A stretch of 63,343 nucleotides of DNA, from assembly GCA_017307865.1 (NCBI GenBank), contig JAFKGE010000037.1, positions 1-63,343 of the forward strand. The letters run 5' to 3'. Made by a program: the position numbers and the translations under genes. Shown here one piece after another: positions 16,134 to 23,259 of the stretch. The notes beneath the pieces were generated by a model. That model did not search any database, was not told the DNA's origin, and saw only the letters and a program-made list of their open reading frames with translations. Origin of the DNA: Burkholderiales bacterium (GTDB lineage: Bacteria > Pseudomonadota > Gammaproteobacteria > Burkholderiales > Burkholderiaceae_C). Positions within the stretch are counted from its first letter, which is position 1. Every line of letters starts with the position of its first letter.

Positions 16134-17288
16134 ATGGCTGTTGTATTCGACCGACCCTCGCTGTGGCAGCGCGTGCGGCCCCACCTGCGCGGCTTCGACT
16201 GGCTGCTGCTGCTGGCCATGCTGATGCTGGCCGGCCTGGGCCTGCTGGCCATGTATTCGTCGGGCTACGACCACGGCACGCGCTTTGTCGACCACGGGCG
16301 CAACATGGTGATTGCCGCCGGCATCATGGTGGTGGTGGCGCAGGTGCCGCCGCGGCGGCTGATGCAGCTGGCGGTGCCGGTGTACGTGCTGGGCGTGGCG
16401 CTGCTGGTGGCGGTGGCGCTGTTCGGCATCAGCAAGAAGGGCGCGCAGCGCTGGATCAACCTGGGCGTGGTGATCCAGCCCAGCGAGCTGCTCAAGATCG
16501 CCACGCCGCTGATGCTGGCCTGGTGGTTTCACCGCCGCGAGGGGCAGACCCGGGCGTTCGACTTCGCCGTCGCCTTTGGGCTGCTGGCGCTGCCGGTGGG
16601 GCTGATCATGAAGCAGCCCGACCTGGGCACCGCCATGCTGGTGCTGGCCGCCGGGCTGGCGGTGATCTTCTTTGCCGGCCTGCCCTGGAAGCTGGTGCTG
16701 CCGCCGGTGCTGATCGCCGTCGTCGGCGTGGTGCTGATCCTGGCCTTCGAGCCGCAGCTGTGCGCCGACGGCGCGGACTGGGTGGTGCTGCACGAATACC
16801 AGCGCCAGCGCGTGTGCACCCTGCTGGACCCCACGCGCGACCCGCTGGGCAAGGGCTTTCACATCCTGCAGGGCATGATCGCCATCGGCTCGGGCGGGCT
16901 GTGGGGCAAGGGCTTCATGCAGGGCACGCAGACGCACCTGGAGTTCATCCCCGAGCGCACGACGGACTTCATCTTCGCCGCCTTTTCGGAGGAGTTCGGC
17001 CTGGTCGGCAACCTGGCCATCATTGCCGGCTTCGTCTTTCTGGTGCTGCGCAGCCTGATGATCGCCGCCGACGGCCCCACGCTGTTCGCGCGCCTGCTGG
17101 CCGCCAGCCTGGCCACCATCTTCTTCACCTACGCCTTCGTCAACATGGGCATGGTCAGCGGCATCCTGCCGGTGGTCGGCGTGCCGCTGCCCTTCATCAG
17201 CTACGGCGGCACCGCCATGGTCACGCTGGGCCTGGCGCTGGGCATGCTGATGTCGATCGCCAAGGAAAAGCGGCTGATCCAGAGCTGA
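16134..17288 (+). CDS. rodA: Rod shape-determining protein RodA (SEDS peptidoglycan polymerase)
   Basis: A 384-residue SEDS-family glycosyltransferase with about ten membrane segments that polymerises lipid II with PBP2 in the elongasome. Signatures: GFDWLLLLAMLMLAGLGLL at the start, KKGAQRWINLG, QPSELLKIATPL, KQPDLGTAML, the extracellular loop with the catalytic Asp near RTTDFIFAAFSEEFGL, and the C-terminal VGVPLPFISYGGTAMV. The usual neighbours mreBCD and mrdA are not here. The stop codon is at the edge of fold-back repeat copy 2. Confidence 0.94.
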   Translation: MAVVFDRPSLWQRVRPHLRGFDWLLLLAMLMLAGLGLLAMYSSGYDHGTRFVDHGRNMVIAAGIMVVVAQVPPRRLMQLAVPVYVLGVALLVAVALFGISKKGAQRWINLGVVIQPSELLKIATPLMLAWWFHRREGQTRAFDFAVAFGLLALPVGLIMKQPDLGTAMLVLAAGLAVIFFAGLPWKLVLPPVLIAVVGVVLILAFEPQLCADGADWVVLHEYQRQRVCTLLDPTRDPLGKGFHILQGMIAIGSGGLWGKGFMQGTQTHLEFIPERTTDFIFAAFSEEFGLVGNLAIIAGFVFLVLRSLMIAADGPTLFARLLAASLATIFFTYAFVNMGMVSGILPVVGVPLPFISYGGTAMVTLGLALGMLMSIAKEKRLIQS

Positions 17289-17450
17289 GAAGGTGTGAAC
17301 GAACCCCTCATGCCCGCCTTGACCGCCAAAACCCGCCCGCCCGGCGTTGCAAATGCTCGCCGTAGCCCGGGCTACGGCTGCGCTTTGCGCCTTGATCGGA
17401 CGCGTTTTGACGATCCTTTCGGGCACTCGCGATTCATTCACACCTTCTGA
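17286..17450. repeat. Fold-back repeat, family 1, copy 2
   Basis: Outer arms AGAAGGTGTGAACGAA (17288) and TTCATTCACACCTTCT (17433) are complementary at 15 of 16 positions. An inner arm CGCCAAAACCCGCC pairs with GGACGCGTTTTGACG. The tip is CGTAGCCCGGGCTACG. It overlaps the rodA stop. Copy 3 is its closest relative. Confidence 0.8.
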
Positions 17451-17500
17451 CCCGTGGCGGCGCGGTTTGCGCGCTGAGCGGATGCCGGCACAATGCAAAG

Positions 17501-17522
17501 GTTTTTCAACCCACCCCAGGAG
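17501..17522 (+). promoter_or_regulatory. 5' leader motif shared with the phasin gene (includes RBS)
   Basis: GTTTTTCAACCCACCCCAGG followed by AG. Nearly the same 22 bases occur at 24979-25000 before the phasin gene. The AGGAG is the ribosome-binding site; the upstream CAACC(C)ACCCC part has no obvious role in translation initiation. Confidence 0.5.
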
Positions 17523-17527
17523 AAGAC

Positions 17528-17866
17528 ATGGCTGGCAAGTTCGAGCTCAAGAAGTCCAAGAACGGCAAATTCCACTTCAACCTGCTGGCCGCCAACGGCC
17601 AGATCATCCTGACCAGCGAGATGTACGAGGCCAAGGCCAGCGCGGTCAACGGCATCGAGTCGGTCAAGAAAAACGGCGGCACGGCGGCGCGCTACGAAAA
17701 ACTGTCCGCCAAGGACGGCTCGCCCTACTTCACGCTCAAGGCCACCAACGGCCAGGTGATCGGCCAAAGCCAGATGTATTCCAGCGAGTCGGCGCGCGAC
17801 CACGGCATCGAGTCCTGCGTGACCAACGCCCCCGGCGCCAGCGTGGACGACCAGAGCGCCGCCTGA
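17528..17866 (+). CDS. YegP family protein (two DUF1508 repeats)
   Basis: A 112-residue small protein with two tandem DUF1508 repeats of about 48 residues: KFELKKSKNGKFHFNLLAANGQIILTSEMY and the second starting RYEKLSAKDGSPYFTLKATNGQVIGQSQMY. It fits the YegP family of compact alpha/beta proteins of unknown function. A good AGGAG lies six bases before the ATG, and a hairpin terminator follows, so it is monocistronic. Its leader matches the phasin leader. Confidence 0.9.
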   Translation: MAGKFELKKSKNGKFHFNLLAANGQIILTSEMYEAKASAVNGIESVKKNGGTAARYEKLSAKDGSPYFTLKATNGQVIGQSQMYSSESARDHGIESCVTNAPGASVDDQSAA

Positions 17867-17890
17867 GCGCGCGGCCCGTTCAGCACCCCG

Positions 17891-17912
17891 AGCCGCCCGC
17901 GGGCGGCTTTTT
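17891..17912 (+). terminator. Rho-independent terminator after yegP-like gene
   Basis: AGCCGCCC and GGGCGGCT form an 8-bp stem around GC, followed by T residues. Confidence 0.85.
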
Positions 17913-17932
17913 CGTGTCCGCCCGGCGCCGCA

Positions 17933-18127
17933 TCAAAGCCAGCGCGCGATCAGGCTGGCCAGCAGGCTGAGCGCCACGGTGCTGGCCAGCGGAATGAACC
18001 ACTCGCGCCCGAACAGCCGAAAGTGAAAATCGCCCGGCAGGCGCCCCAGGCCGAACTTGCGCAGAAACGGCGCCAGGCCGTTGATCAGCACCAGGGCGAG
18101 GAAGACGACGATCAGCCAGCGGATCAT
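17933..18127 (-). CDS. DUF2905 family small membrane protein
   Basis: A 64-residue protein with two membrane helices (about residues 3-20 and 45-62) and the DUF2905 signature LGRLPGDFHFRLFGREWFIPLAST between them. It is probably an inner-membrane protein of unknown role. It reads toward the yegP-like gene; the terminator between them may serve both. It is preceded by a 500-bp repeat-rich region without genes. Confidence 0.85.
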   Translation of the reverse strand: MIRWLIVVFLALVLINGLAPFLRKFGLGRLPGDFHFRLFGREWFIPLASTVALSLLASLIARWL

Positions 18128-18634
18128 GGGTGGGTCCTTGGCGCTGCAGTGGCGCTGCCCGGCTCCCTCGCCCCTTTGGGGAGAGGGCTGGGGTGAGGGG
18201 CGTTGGGCGTTGGATCGTTCGCTGTCGTTCGATGTTCGGTTGACGCTGCGAGCATCGGCTGGCCGGGATGTGCGCCCGGCGGCGCACCTACTTTCTTTTG
18301 CGTCGCCAAAAGAAAGTAGGCAAAGAAAAGGCGACCCCAAGTCTGCGACCCCTTCGCGTTGCTACGGGGCAAACCTGCGCCACGGCGCGTGCGGGGTGCG
18401 CCGCAGAACTCACTGCGCGCTGGCGCGCTCCGTTCAGACAACCGCGGCGAGTCAGTCCACGAAGCGCGTGCATCCTGCGGTGCACGCGCCACCCCGCAAG
18501 CACCGCGCCGCAGGCGCAGCCACAGGGGTTTTGATACGGGCCATCGCTGCGCTCGGCCCCGGCTTTGAACTCCCCTCTGAGTCAGCACAACATCGAACAA
18601 CCGCGAACCCTTCAAGCCCAACACGACACCCCCA
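18128..18634. repeat. Non-coding repeat-rich region (about 500 bp)
   Basis: No gene is credible here: the open frames have shadow-like composition and no start context. The region begins with a GC-rich hairpin (CCTCGCCCCTTTGGGGAGAGG type, near 18168-18188) and contains the perfect 14-bp inverted repeat at 18287-18320. The remainder is a GC-rich sequence of a type I recognise as a common intergenic repeat in Comamonadaceae, usually mis-annotated as hypothetical proteins. Function unknown. Confidence 0.55.
18287..18320. repeat. Perfect 14-bp inverted repeat
   Basis: CCTACTTTCTTTTG and CAAAAGAAAGTAGG flank a 6-base loop (CGTCGC). The T-rich left arm and A-rich right arm could form a hairpin on either strand, but no T-run follows for termination on the plus strand. 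Confidence 0.8.
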
Positions 18635-19819
18635 TCACAAGCGATGCGTCCGGTCACCCGCCGCAAAGCCGCGCGCCGCCCAGCCTTCGCCCGTGGCCAG
18701 GCCGATGACCTTGAACAGCTCGCCCATCTCGTGCTCGGCCAGCAGCTTCATGGCCGGCGCGCGGGCGCCGAGCGGCCGCTCGGCCATGCGCTCGGCCAGG
18801 CCGCTGTTGAGCAGAAAGCGCCCCTGGCTGGTGTAGCCCAGCACCGCCAGGCCCGCGTCCTGCGCGGCCAGGGCGATGCCGGTGAAGTTGACGTGCGCGG
18901 TGATGTCCTTCTCGCCCACGTCGGCGAGCGGGTCGTCGTCCATGCGGTGCGCGCGGTGGCACGCCAGCGTGCCCATGAAGCGCTGAGGGTGGTAGTACTC
19001 GGCCTCGGGAAAACCGTAGTCGATGAAAAACGCCGCGCCGCGCCCGCCGCGCGCCAGGCGCTCGGCCACGGTGCGCACGAAGGCCTCGGCCTGTGGGTGG
19101 ATCTCGGTCACGTAGTCGTGCTCGCCCGCCACCTCGACCGGCGGGCGCAGCGCGGTCGGCCGGTCGCTCCAGGCGAATGCTCCTGATTGAATAGCTGTTC
19201 GCGCTTGTCCATCGGGCGCCAGAGCCGCATTTGGCTTGAAAGTCACGCCGCGCTCGTGCCACGTGCCGTGCACGCGCGCCAGCAGCTGCACCGGCATGGC
19301 GTCGAGCACCTCGTTGCCCAGCACCACGCCGATCATGGCCTCGGGCAAGGCGTCGGCCCACTGCAGCACCGCGCCGTGCGCGGCCAGGCGCTGCTGCTGG
19401 CGCGCGCGCAGGGCGCCCGACACGTCGACGATGGTGTAGCGGCGCGGCGCCTGGCCGCGCCGCGCCAGCTCGTCCAGCAACTGCCCGGCCAGCGCGCCCG
19501 AGCCGGCGCCGAACTCCCACACCTCGTCCGTGCCGGTGTGCCGCAGGGCCTCGGCCACCGCGTCCGCCAGCGTCTGGCCGAACAGGGGCGACAACTCCGG
19601 CGCGGTGACGAAGTCGCTGCCGTCGCGCGCCAGCGGGCCGAACTTGCGTGAGCCATGGGCGTAGTAGCCCAGTCCTGGCGCGTACAGCGCCTGCTGCATG
19701 AAGCGGTCGAAGGGCAGCCAGCCGCCGGCGGCCTCGATGGCGCGGGCGATGTGCGCGGCCAGCTCGGTCAAGGGGGCGGGTGGGGCGATGGCGGAGGACA
19801 CGGGCCGATTGTCCGCCAT
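18635..19819 (-). CDS. Class I SAM-dependent methyltransferase, MidA/NDUFAF7-like
   Basis: A 394-residue DUF185/MidA-type methyltransferase; eukaryotic NDUFAF7 methylates an arginine of complex I. Visible motifs: FDRFMQQALYAPGLGYYAHG, GSDFVTAPELSPLFGQTLA, the SAM loop EFGAGSGALAGQLL and GNEVLDAMPVQLL, and later FFIDYGFPEAEYYHPQR. I chose ATG 19819 (MADNRPVSS). Residues about 193-212 (FKPNAALAPDGQARTAIQSG) come from an in-frame family 2 repeat. It is divergent from the SDR gene; the target in bacteria is unproven. Confidence 0.85.
   Translation of the reverse strand: MADNRPVSSAIAPPAPLTELAAHIARAIEAAGGWLPFDRFMQQALYAPGLGYYAHGSRKFGPLARDGSDFVTAPELSPLFGQTLADAVAEALRHTGTDEVWEFGAGSGALAGQLLDELARRGQAPRRYTIVDVSGALRARQQQRLAAHGAVLQWADALPEAMIGVVLGNEVLDAMPVQLLARVHGTWHERGVTFKPNAALAPDGQARTAIQSGAFAWSDRPTALRPPVEVAGEHDYVTEIHPQAEAFVRTVAERLARGGRGAAFFIDYGFPEAEYYHPQRFMGTLACHRAHRMDDDPLADVGEKDITAHVNFTGIALAAQDAGLAVLGYTSQGRFLLNSGLAERMAERPLGARAPAMKLLAEHEMGELFKVIGLATGEGWAARGFAAGDRTHRL
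19183..19243 (+). repeat. Family 2 interspersed repeat inside the MidA-like gene
   Basis: CTGATTGAATAGCTGTTCGC head, GGCGCCAGAGCCGCATTTGG tail. It is translated antisense as residues 193-212 of the methyltransferase. Confidence 0.65.
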
Positions 19820-19842
19820 GGGCGCGGTGCCGATTTGCCACA

Positions 19843-20673
19843 ATGCGGCTCGTGTCCAACGCTGCCCGCCCATCCGCCAACGCCCGCACCGTGCTGGTCA
19901 CCGGCGCGGCGCGCCGGCTGGGGCGCGAAATCAGCCTGGCCTTCGCACGCGCCGGCTGGGACGTGCTGGCGCACCACCGCCATTCGGCCGACGCGGCGCG
20001 CGCGCTGCAGGCCGAGGTCGAAGCCCTGGGCCGGCGCTGCCAGCTGCTGCAGGCCGACCTGCGCGCGCCCGAGGCGGCCGCGGAGCTGCTGCGTCAAGCC
20101 CGCGCGACCGGTGGTGGACTGCCGCAGTGCATCGTCAACAATGCTTCTGTTTTTGAAGCAGACAACGCCCTGTCGGCGAGCGCTTCGGGACTGATGGAGC
20201 ATCTGGCGACCAACACCGTCACGCCCCTGCTGCTGGCCAACGCGCTGGCGGCGGCGCTGGCGCAGGCGGGCCGGCCCACGGCGGGGCGCTGCAGCGTGGT
20301 GCATGTGCTGGACCAGAAGGTGCACAACCTCAACCCCGACTATTTTTCCTACACCGTCAGCAAGCTGGCACTGGCCCAGGCCGTGGCGCTGCAGGCGCAG
20401 GCGCTGGCGCCCTGGGTGCGCGTGTGCGGCCTGTCGCCCGGGCTGATGTACCTGAGCGGGCCGCAGACGCAGGCCAACTTCGAGCGCGCCAGCCGCGTCA
20501 ACCTGCTGCGCCAGCCCATCGACCCGGCGGACGTGGCGCGCTGCGCGCTGTTCATCGCGGAGAACGTGAGCCTGAACGGCGCGACGCTGCAGGCCGACAA
20601 CGGCCAGCACCTGGTGGCGCTGGATCGCGACGTGATGTTTGCCGTGGACGGCACGCAGGGAGCGGCGTCATGA
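19843..20673 (+). CDS. SDR family oxidoreductase, probable pteridine reductase (FolM-like)
   Basis: A 276-residue short-chain dehydrogenase. The NADP-binding start is TVLVTGAARRLGREISLAFA, with NNAS in IVNNASVFEAD and the catalytic YxxxK in YFSYTVSKLALAQAVALQAQ. The TGAARRxG pattern with Arg in place of Gly is typical of pteridine reductases (PTR1/FolM). The two folB genes follow directly, the first overlapping by four bases, which supports a role in dihydrobiopterin/dihydromonapterin reduction or tetrahydrofolate supply. The exact substrate is an inference. Confidence 0.8.
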   Translation: MRLVSNAARPSANARTVLVTGAARRLGREISLAFARAGWDVLAHHRHSADAARALQAEVEALGRRCQLLQADLRAPEAAAELLRQARATGGGLPQCIVNNASVFEADNALSASASGLMEHLATNTVTPLLLANALAAALAQAGRPTAGRCSVVHVLDQKVHNLNPDYFSYTVSKLALAQAVALQAQALAPWVRVCGLSPGLMYLSGPQTQANFERASRVNLLRQPIDPADVARCALFIAENVSLNGATLQADNGQHLVALDRDVMFAVDGTQGAAS

Positions 20674-21083
20674 ACTCCATGCTGCTGGCCTTCGCCACGC
20701 TGGACGCGCGCCTGGCGCTGGAGTGCCGCCTGCTCAGCCTGCGCCGGCACGAGCGCGCGGTGCGCATCGGCGTGCACGAGTTCGAGCGCCACAAGCCGCA
20801 GCGCCTGTGGTTCGACGTCGACCTGTGCGTGCGGCTGCAGCACGCCGGCGCCGCGCGCGACGACATCGCCCACACGCTGGACTACGACTTCGTGCGCGAG
20901 CTGATCGCCCAGGCCGTCGGCCGCCAGCACCACGAGCTGCAGGAGACGCTGTGCGACGCCGTGCTGGCCGCCGTGCTGCGCCGCCCCGAGGTGCAGGCCG
21001 CGCGCGTGGCCACGCGCAAGCCCGACGTGTATGCCGACAGCGCCTCGGTGGGCGTGGAGCGGGTCGCCGTCAAGCCCTGGTGA
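20670..21083 (+). CDS. folB: Dihydroneopterin aldolase family protein (FolB paralogue 1)
   Basis: A 137-residue FolB-type tunnel-fold protein; FolB cleaves 7,8-dihydroneopterin to 6-hydroxymethyl-dihydropterin and may also epimerise it. Landmarks: RIGVHEFERHKPQRLWFDVD (substrate-binding Glu region), LQETLCDAV (central Glu) and VATRKPDVYADSASVGVE with the conserved catalytic Lys. Its ATG overlaps the SDR stop. A second, divergent copy follows five bases downstream. Which of the two is the true aldolase cannot be told from sequence. Confidence 0.85.
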   Translation: MNSMLLAFATLDARLALECRLLSLRRHERAVRIGVHEFERHKPQRLWFDVDLCVRLQHAGAARDDIAHTLDYDFVRELIAQAVGRQHHELQETLCDAVLAAVLRRPEVQAARVATRKPDVYADSASVGVERVAVKPW

Positions 21084-21087
21084 TGCC

Positions 21088-21474
21088 ATGATGAGCCACG
21101 ACTTCGCGCCCGAGCTGGGCGACCAGCACCTGCGGCTGAGCGGTCTGCGCTTTGCCGCCAACCTGGGCATCCTGGAACACGAAAAGCGCGCGCCGCAGCC
21201 GATCCAGGTCGATGCCGAGCTGAACCTGGGCGCGCAGCCGCTGCGACCGCGCGACGACGACATCACCCATGTGCTGGACTACCGCAAGGTGCGCCAGATC
21301 ATCATCGACGAGTGCACCGCCGAGCACGTCAACCTGCTGGAGAGCCTGATCGGCAAGCTGTGCCAGCGCCTGCTGGGCCTGCACGGCGTGCAGGGTGTGC
21401 GCGTGACGATCACCAAGCTGGAGATCTTCGACGACTGCGCGGTCGCCATCCGCATGGAGGCGGGCCGCTGGTGA
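21088..21474 (+). CDS. folB: Dihydroneopterin aldolase family protein (FolB paralogue 2)
   Basis: A 128-residue FolB family member with LRFAANLGILEHEKRAPQPI, VNLLESLIGKLCQRLL and VRVTITKLEIFDDCAVAI, keeping the conserved Glu and Lys positions. It is clearly a paralogue rather than a duplicate of the preceding gene, since little sequence is shared beyond the motifs. FolX-type epimerases are also in this family, so one gene of the pair may be an aldolase and the other an epimerase acting with the FolM-like reductase. Two consecutive ATG codons (21088, 21091) are possible starts. Confidence 0.85.
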   Translation: MMSHDFAPELGDQHLRLSGLRFAANLGILEHEKRAPQPIQVDAELNLGAQPLRPRDDDITHVLDYRKVRQIIIDECTAEHVNLLESLIGKLCQRLLGLHGVQGVRVTITKLEIFDDCAVAIRMEAGRW

Positions 21475-21547
21475 GGCCTGGCGGCGGGCAGCCCGCAGCG
21501 CGCCCGTTACGATGCGCGCTGGCCCAACATCCGCGGAGACATCGTTC

Positions 21548-22723
21548 ATGAGCAGCCCCTTCCAGGCCCTGCATGCGGCCCTGCAGTCGCAGGTCGAGCG
21601 CCAGTTCTTGTCCGGCGCCTCCAGCGCGCTGCTGCGCGGGCGCGAGGTGGTCGACCGCTTCGTCTGCGGCCAGGCCGATGTCGAGGCCGGCGTGCCGCTG
21701 CGCGAGGACCACATCTTTCGCGTGTTCTCCAACACCAAGCTGCTCACATCGTGTGCCGTGCTGCTGCTGATGGAAGACGGCCGCCTGCGCCTGGACGACC
21801 CGGTCGAGCGCTATTTGCCGCAGCTGGCCCGGCGCCAGGTCTTGCGCGCCGGCGCCACCCGCATCGACCAGGTCGAGCCGGCGCGCCGCGCCATCACGCT
21901 GCATGACTTGATGACCCACACCTCGGGCCTGTCCTACGGCCTGTTCGACCCGGGCACCGTGCTGTACCAGGCCTACGGCGCCTCGGGCGTGCACAAGCCC
22001 ATGCTCAGCCAGGCGCAGTTCATCGACCTGCTGGCCACGCTGCCGCTGGCATTCCAGCCGGGCGAGCGCTGGGAATACTCGCTGGCCACCGACGTGCTGG
22101 CGCGCGTGGTCGAGGTGGTGTCGGGCCAGAGCCTGGGCGAGTTCTTCCAGGCGCGCATCTGCGGCCCGCTTGGCATGGGCGACACCGCCTTCTGGGTGCC
22201 CGAGCCCAAGCGCGCGCGCCTGACCGCCCTGTACGGCGGCACCGACTTCATGAACCCGCTGCAGCCCGGCCTGGTGCGCATGGACGCCGCGCCTTACCCC
22301 GGCGCCTACACCAGCCCCGCCTCGCGCCAGTCGGGCGGCGGCGGGTTGGTGTCCACGCTGGACGACACGGTGCGCCTGGTCCAGGCGCTGATGCCCGGCG
22401 AAGGCGGCCTGCTGCGGCCTGACACCCTGGCGCAGATGGCGCGCAACCAGGTGGCGCCCGGCCTGCACGTGCAGTTTCCCAACATGCCGTCCAACCCCGG
22501 GCGCGTGTTCGGCCTGGGCTCGTCGGTGCTGGCGCAACCCGGCGTGTTCGATCCGCCGCAGTCGGCCGGCGAAGTCAGCTGGGGTGGCCTGGCCGGCACC
22601 GTGTGGTGGATCAACCCGCGCCTGAACATCGCCGGCGTGCTGATGACCCAGCGCTACTACGGCTTCGGCAACCCCTACACCTTCGAGTGGCGCCACCACG
22701 CCTATCGCGCGCTGGGCCATTGA
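21548..22723 (+). CDS. Serine hydrolase, class C beta-lactamase/esterase family
   Basis: A 391-residue protein of the beta-lactamase-related (PF00144) family. The nucleophile SxxK motif is FSNTKLLTS; the second motif is in RWEYSLATDVLARVVE (Tyr as base). HDLMTHTSGLSYG is the typical family block, and SGGGGLVSTLDDTVRLVQ precedes the third motif region. No signal peptide is visible, so it is probably a cytoplasmic esterase (EstB-like) rather than a periplasmic beta-lactamase. An AGAC-type weak RBS precedes ATG 21548. Confidence 0.88.
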   Translation: MSSPFQALHAALQSQVERQFLSGASSALLRGREVVDRFVCGQADVEAGVPLREDHIFRVFSNTKLLTSCAVLLLMEDGRLRLDDPVERYLPQLARRQVLRAGATRIDQVEPARRAITLHDLMTHTSGLSYGLFDPGTVLYQAYGASGVHKPMLSQAQFIDLLATLPLAFQPGERWEYSLATDVLARVVEVVSGQSLGEFFQARICGPLGMGDTAFWVPEPKRARLTALYGGTDFMNPLQPGLVRMDAAPYPGAYTSPASRQSGGGGLVSTLDDTVRLVQALMPGEGGLLRPDTLAQMARNQVAPGLHVQFPNMPSNPGRVFGLGSSVLAQPGVFDPPQSAGEVSWGGLAGTVWWINPRLNIAGVLMTQRYYGFGNPYTFEWRHHAYRALGH

Positions 22724-22785
22724 CGGCAACGGGCGCGCTGCTACATTGCAGGCATCGCACAACGCAAGAACCGGCTCGACGCTCC

Positions 22786-23256
22786 ATGGCCGCACCGCTG
22801 TTTCCCGATCCGCTGCAACTCTGGCGCGAGGCCGTCAATCGGCTCGAAGCCGATGCCAACGCGCTGGGCACCGACAGCCTGAAGTCGCCCGAGCTGCTGC
22901 GCTCGCTGCAGCGCGCCAATGCCACCGGCGCCAGCATGCAGCAGGCCTACGCCAAGATGGCCGAAGCCTACCTGCAGCGCGCCAACCTGCCCAGCCGCAA
23001 GCAGGTGGCCGAGCTGGCGCAGGCGCTGGAGCGCATCGAGCAAAAGCTGGACCGCCTGCTGCCGCCCGACCCTACCGTGCCGCGACCGGCGCGCACGCGG
23101 CGGCCCAGTGCGGCGGCCAGCGCTGCAGCGCCGGCCGAGCCGGTGGCGGCCGCGCCGACCGAGGTCAAGCCCGAGCCCGCACCGGCCCGTCCGTCCCGTG
23201 CGCGGGCCGCCAGCGCCAAGGCCAAGGGCGACACCCGCAAGGCGGGTAGAAAGTAG
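22786..23256 (+). CDS. Small PhaE-like coiled-coil protein of the PHA cluster
   Basis: A 156-residue protein: an N-terminal helical part beginning LFPDPLQLWREAVNRLEADA, a middle coiled coil ending VAELAQALERIEQKLDRLLP, and a Pro/Ala/Lys-rich basic tail. It sits three bases before a class III-type PHA synthase gene. The helical segment QAYAKMAEAYLQRANLPSRKQVAEL resembles the C-terminal part of PhaE, the second subunit of class III synthases, but at about half the PhaE length. The basic Ala/Lys-rich tail recalls PhaM-type granule/DNA-binding proteins. The call rests on context and pattern. Confidence 0.6.
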   Translation: MAAPLFPDPLQLWREAVNRLEADANALGTDSLKSPELLRSLQRANATGASMQQAYAKMAEAYLQRANLPSRKQVAELAQALERIEQKLDRLLPPDPTVPRPARTRRPSAAASAAAPAEPVAAAPTEVKPEPAPARPSRARAASAKAKGDTRKAGRK

Positions 23257-23259
23257 GGC

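Noticed and set aside
17347-17970. Open frames over the fold-back repeats beginning MQMLAVAR or MASICN
   Set aside because: They are readings of the palindromic repeat itself, recurring at each copy; not genes.
18287-18320. The 14-bp inverted repeat as an intrinsic terminator
   Set aside because: No T-run follows the stem on the plus strand and no gene ends nearby in a fitting orientation.
18057-18836. Open frames across the repeat-rich gap
   Set aside because: No start context or recognisable domain; composition follows the non-coding repeat.
20135-20165. AATGCTTCTGTTTTTGAAGCA inside the SDR gene as a repeat insertion
   Set aside because: The encoded NNASVFEAD is a conserved SDR motif, so this is ordinary coding sequence.
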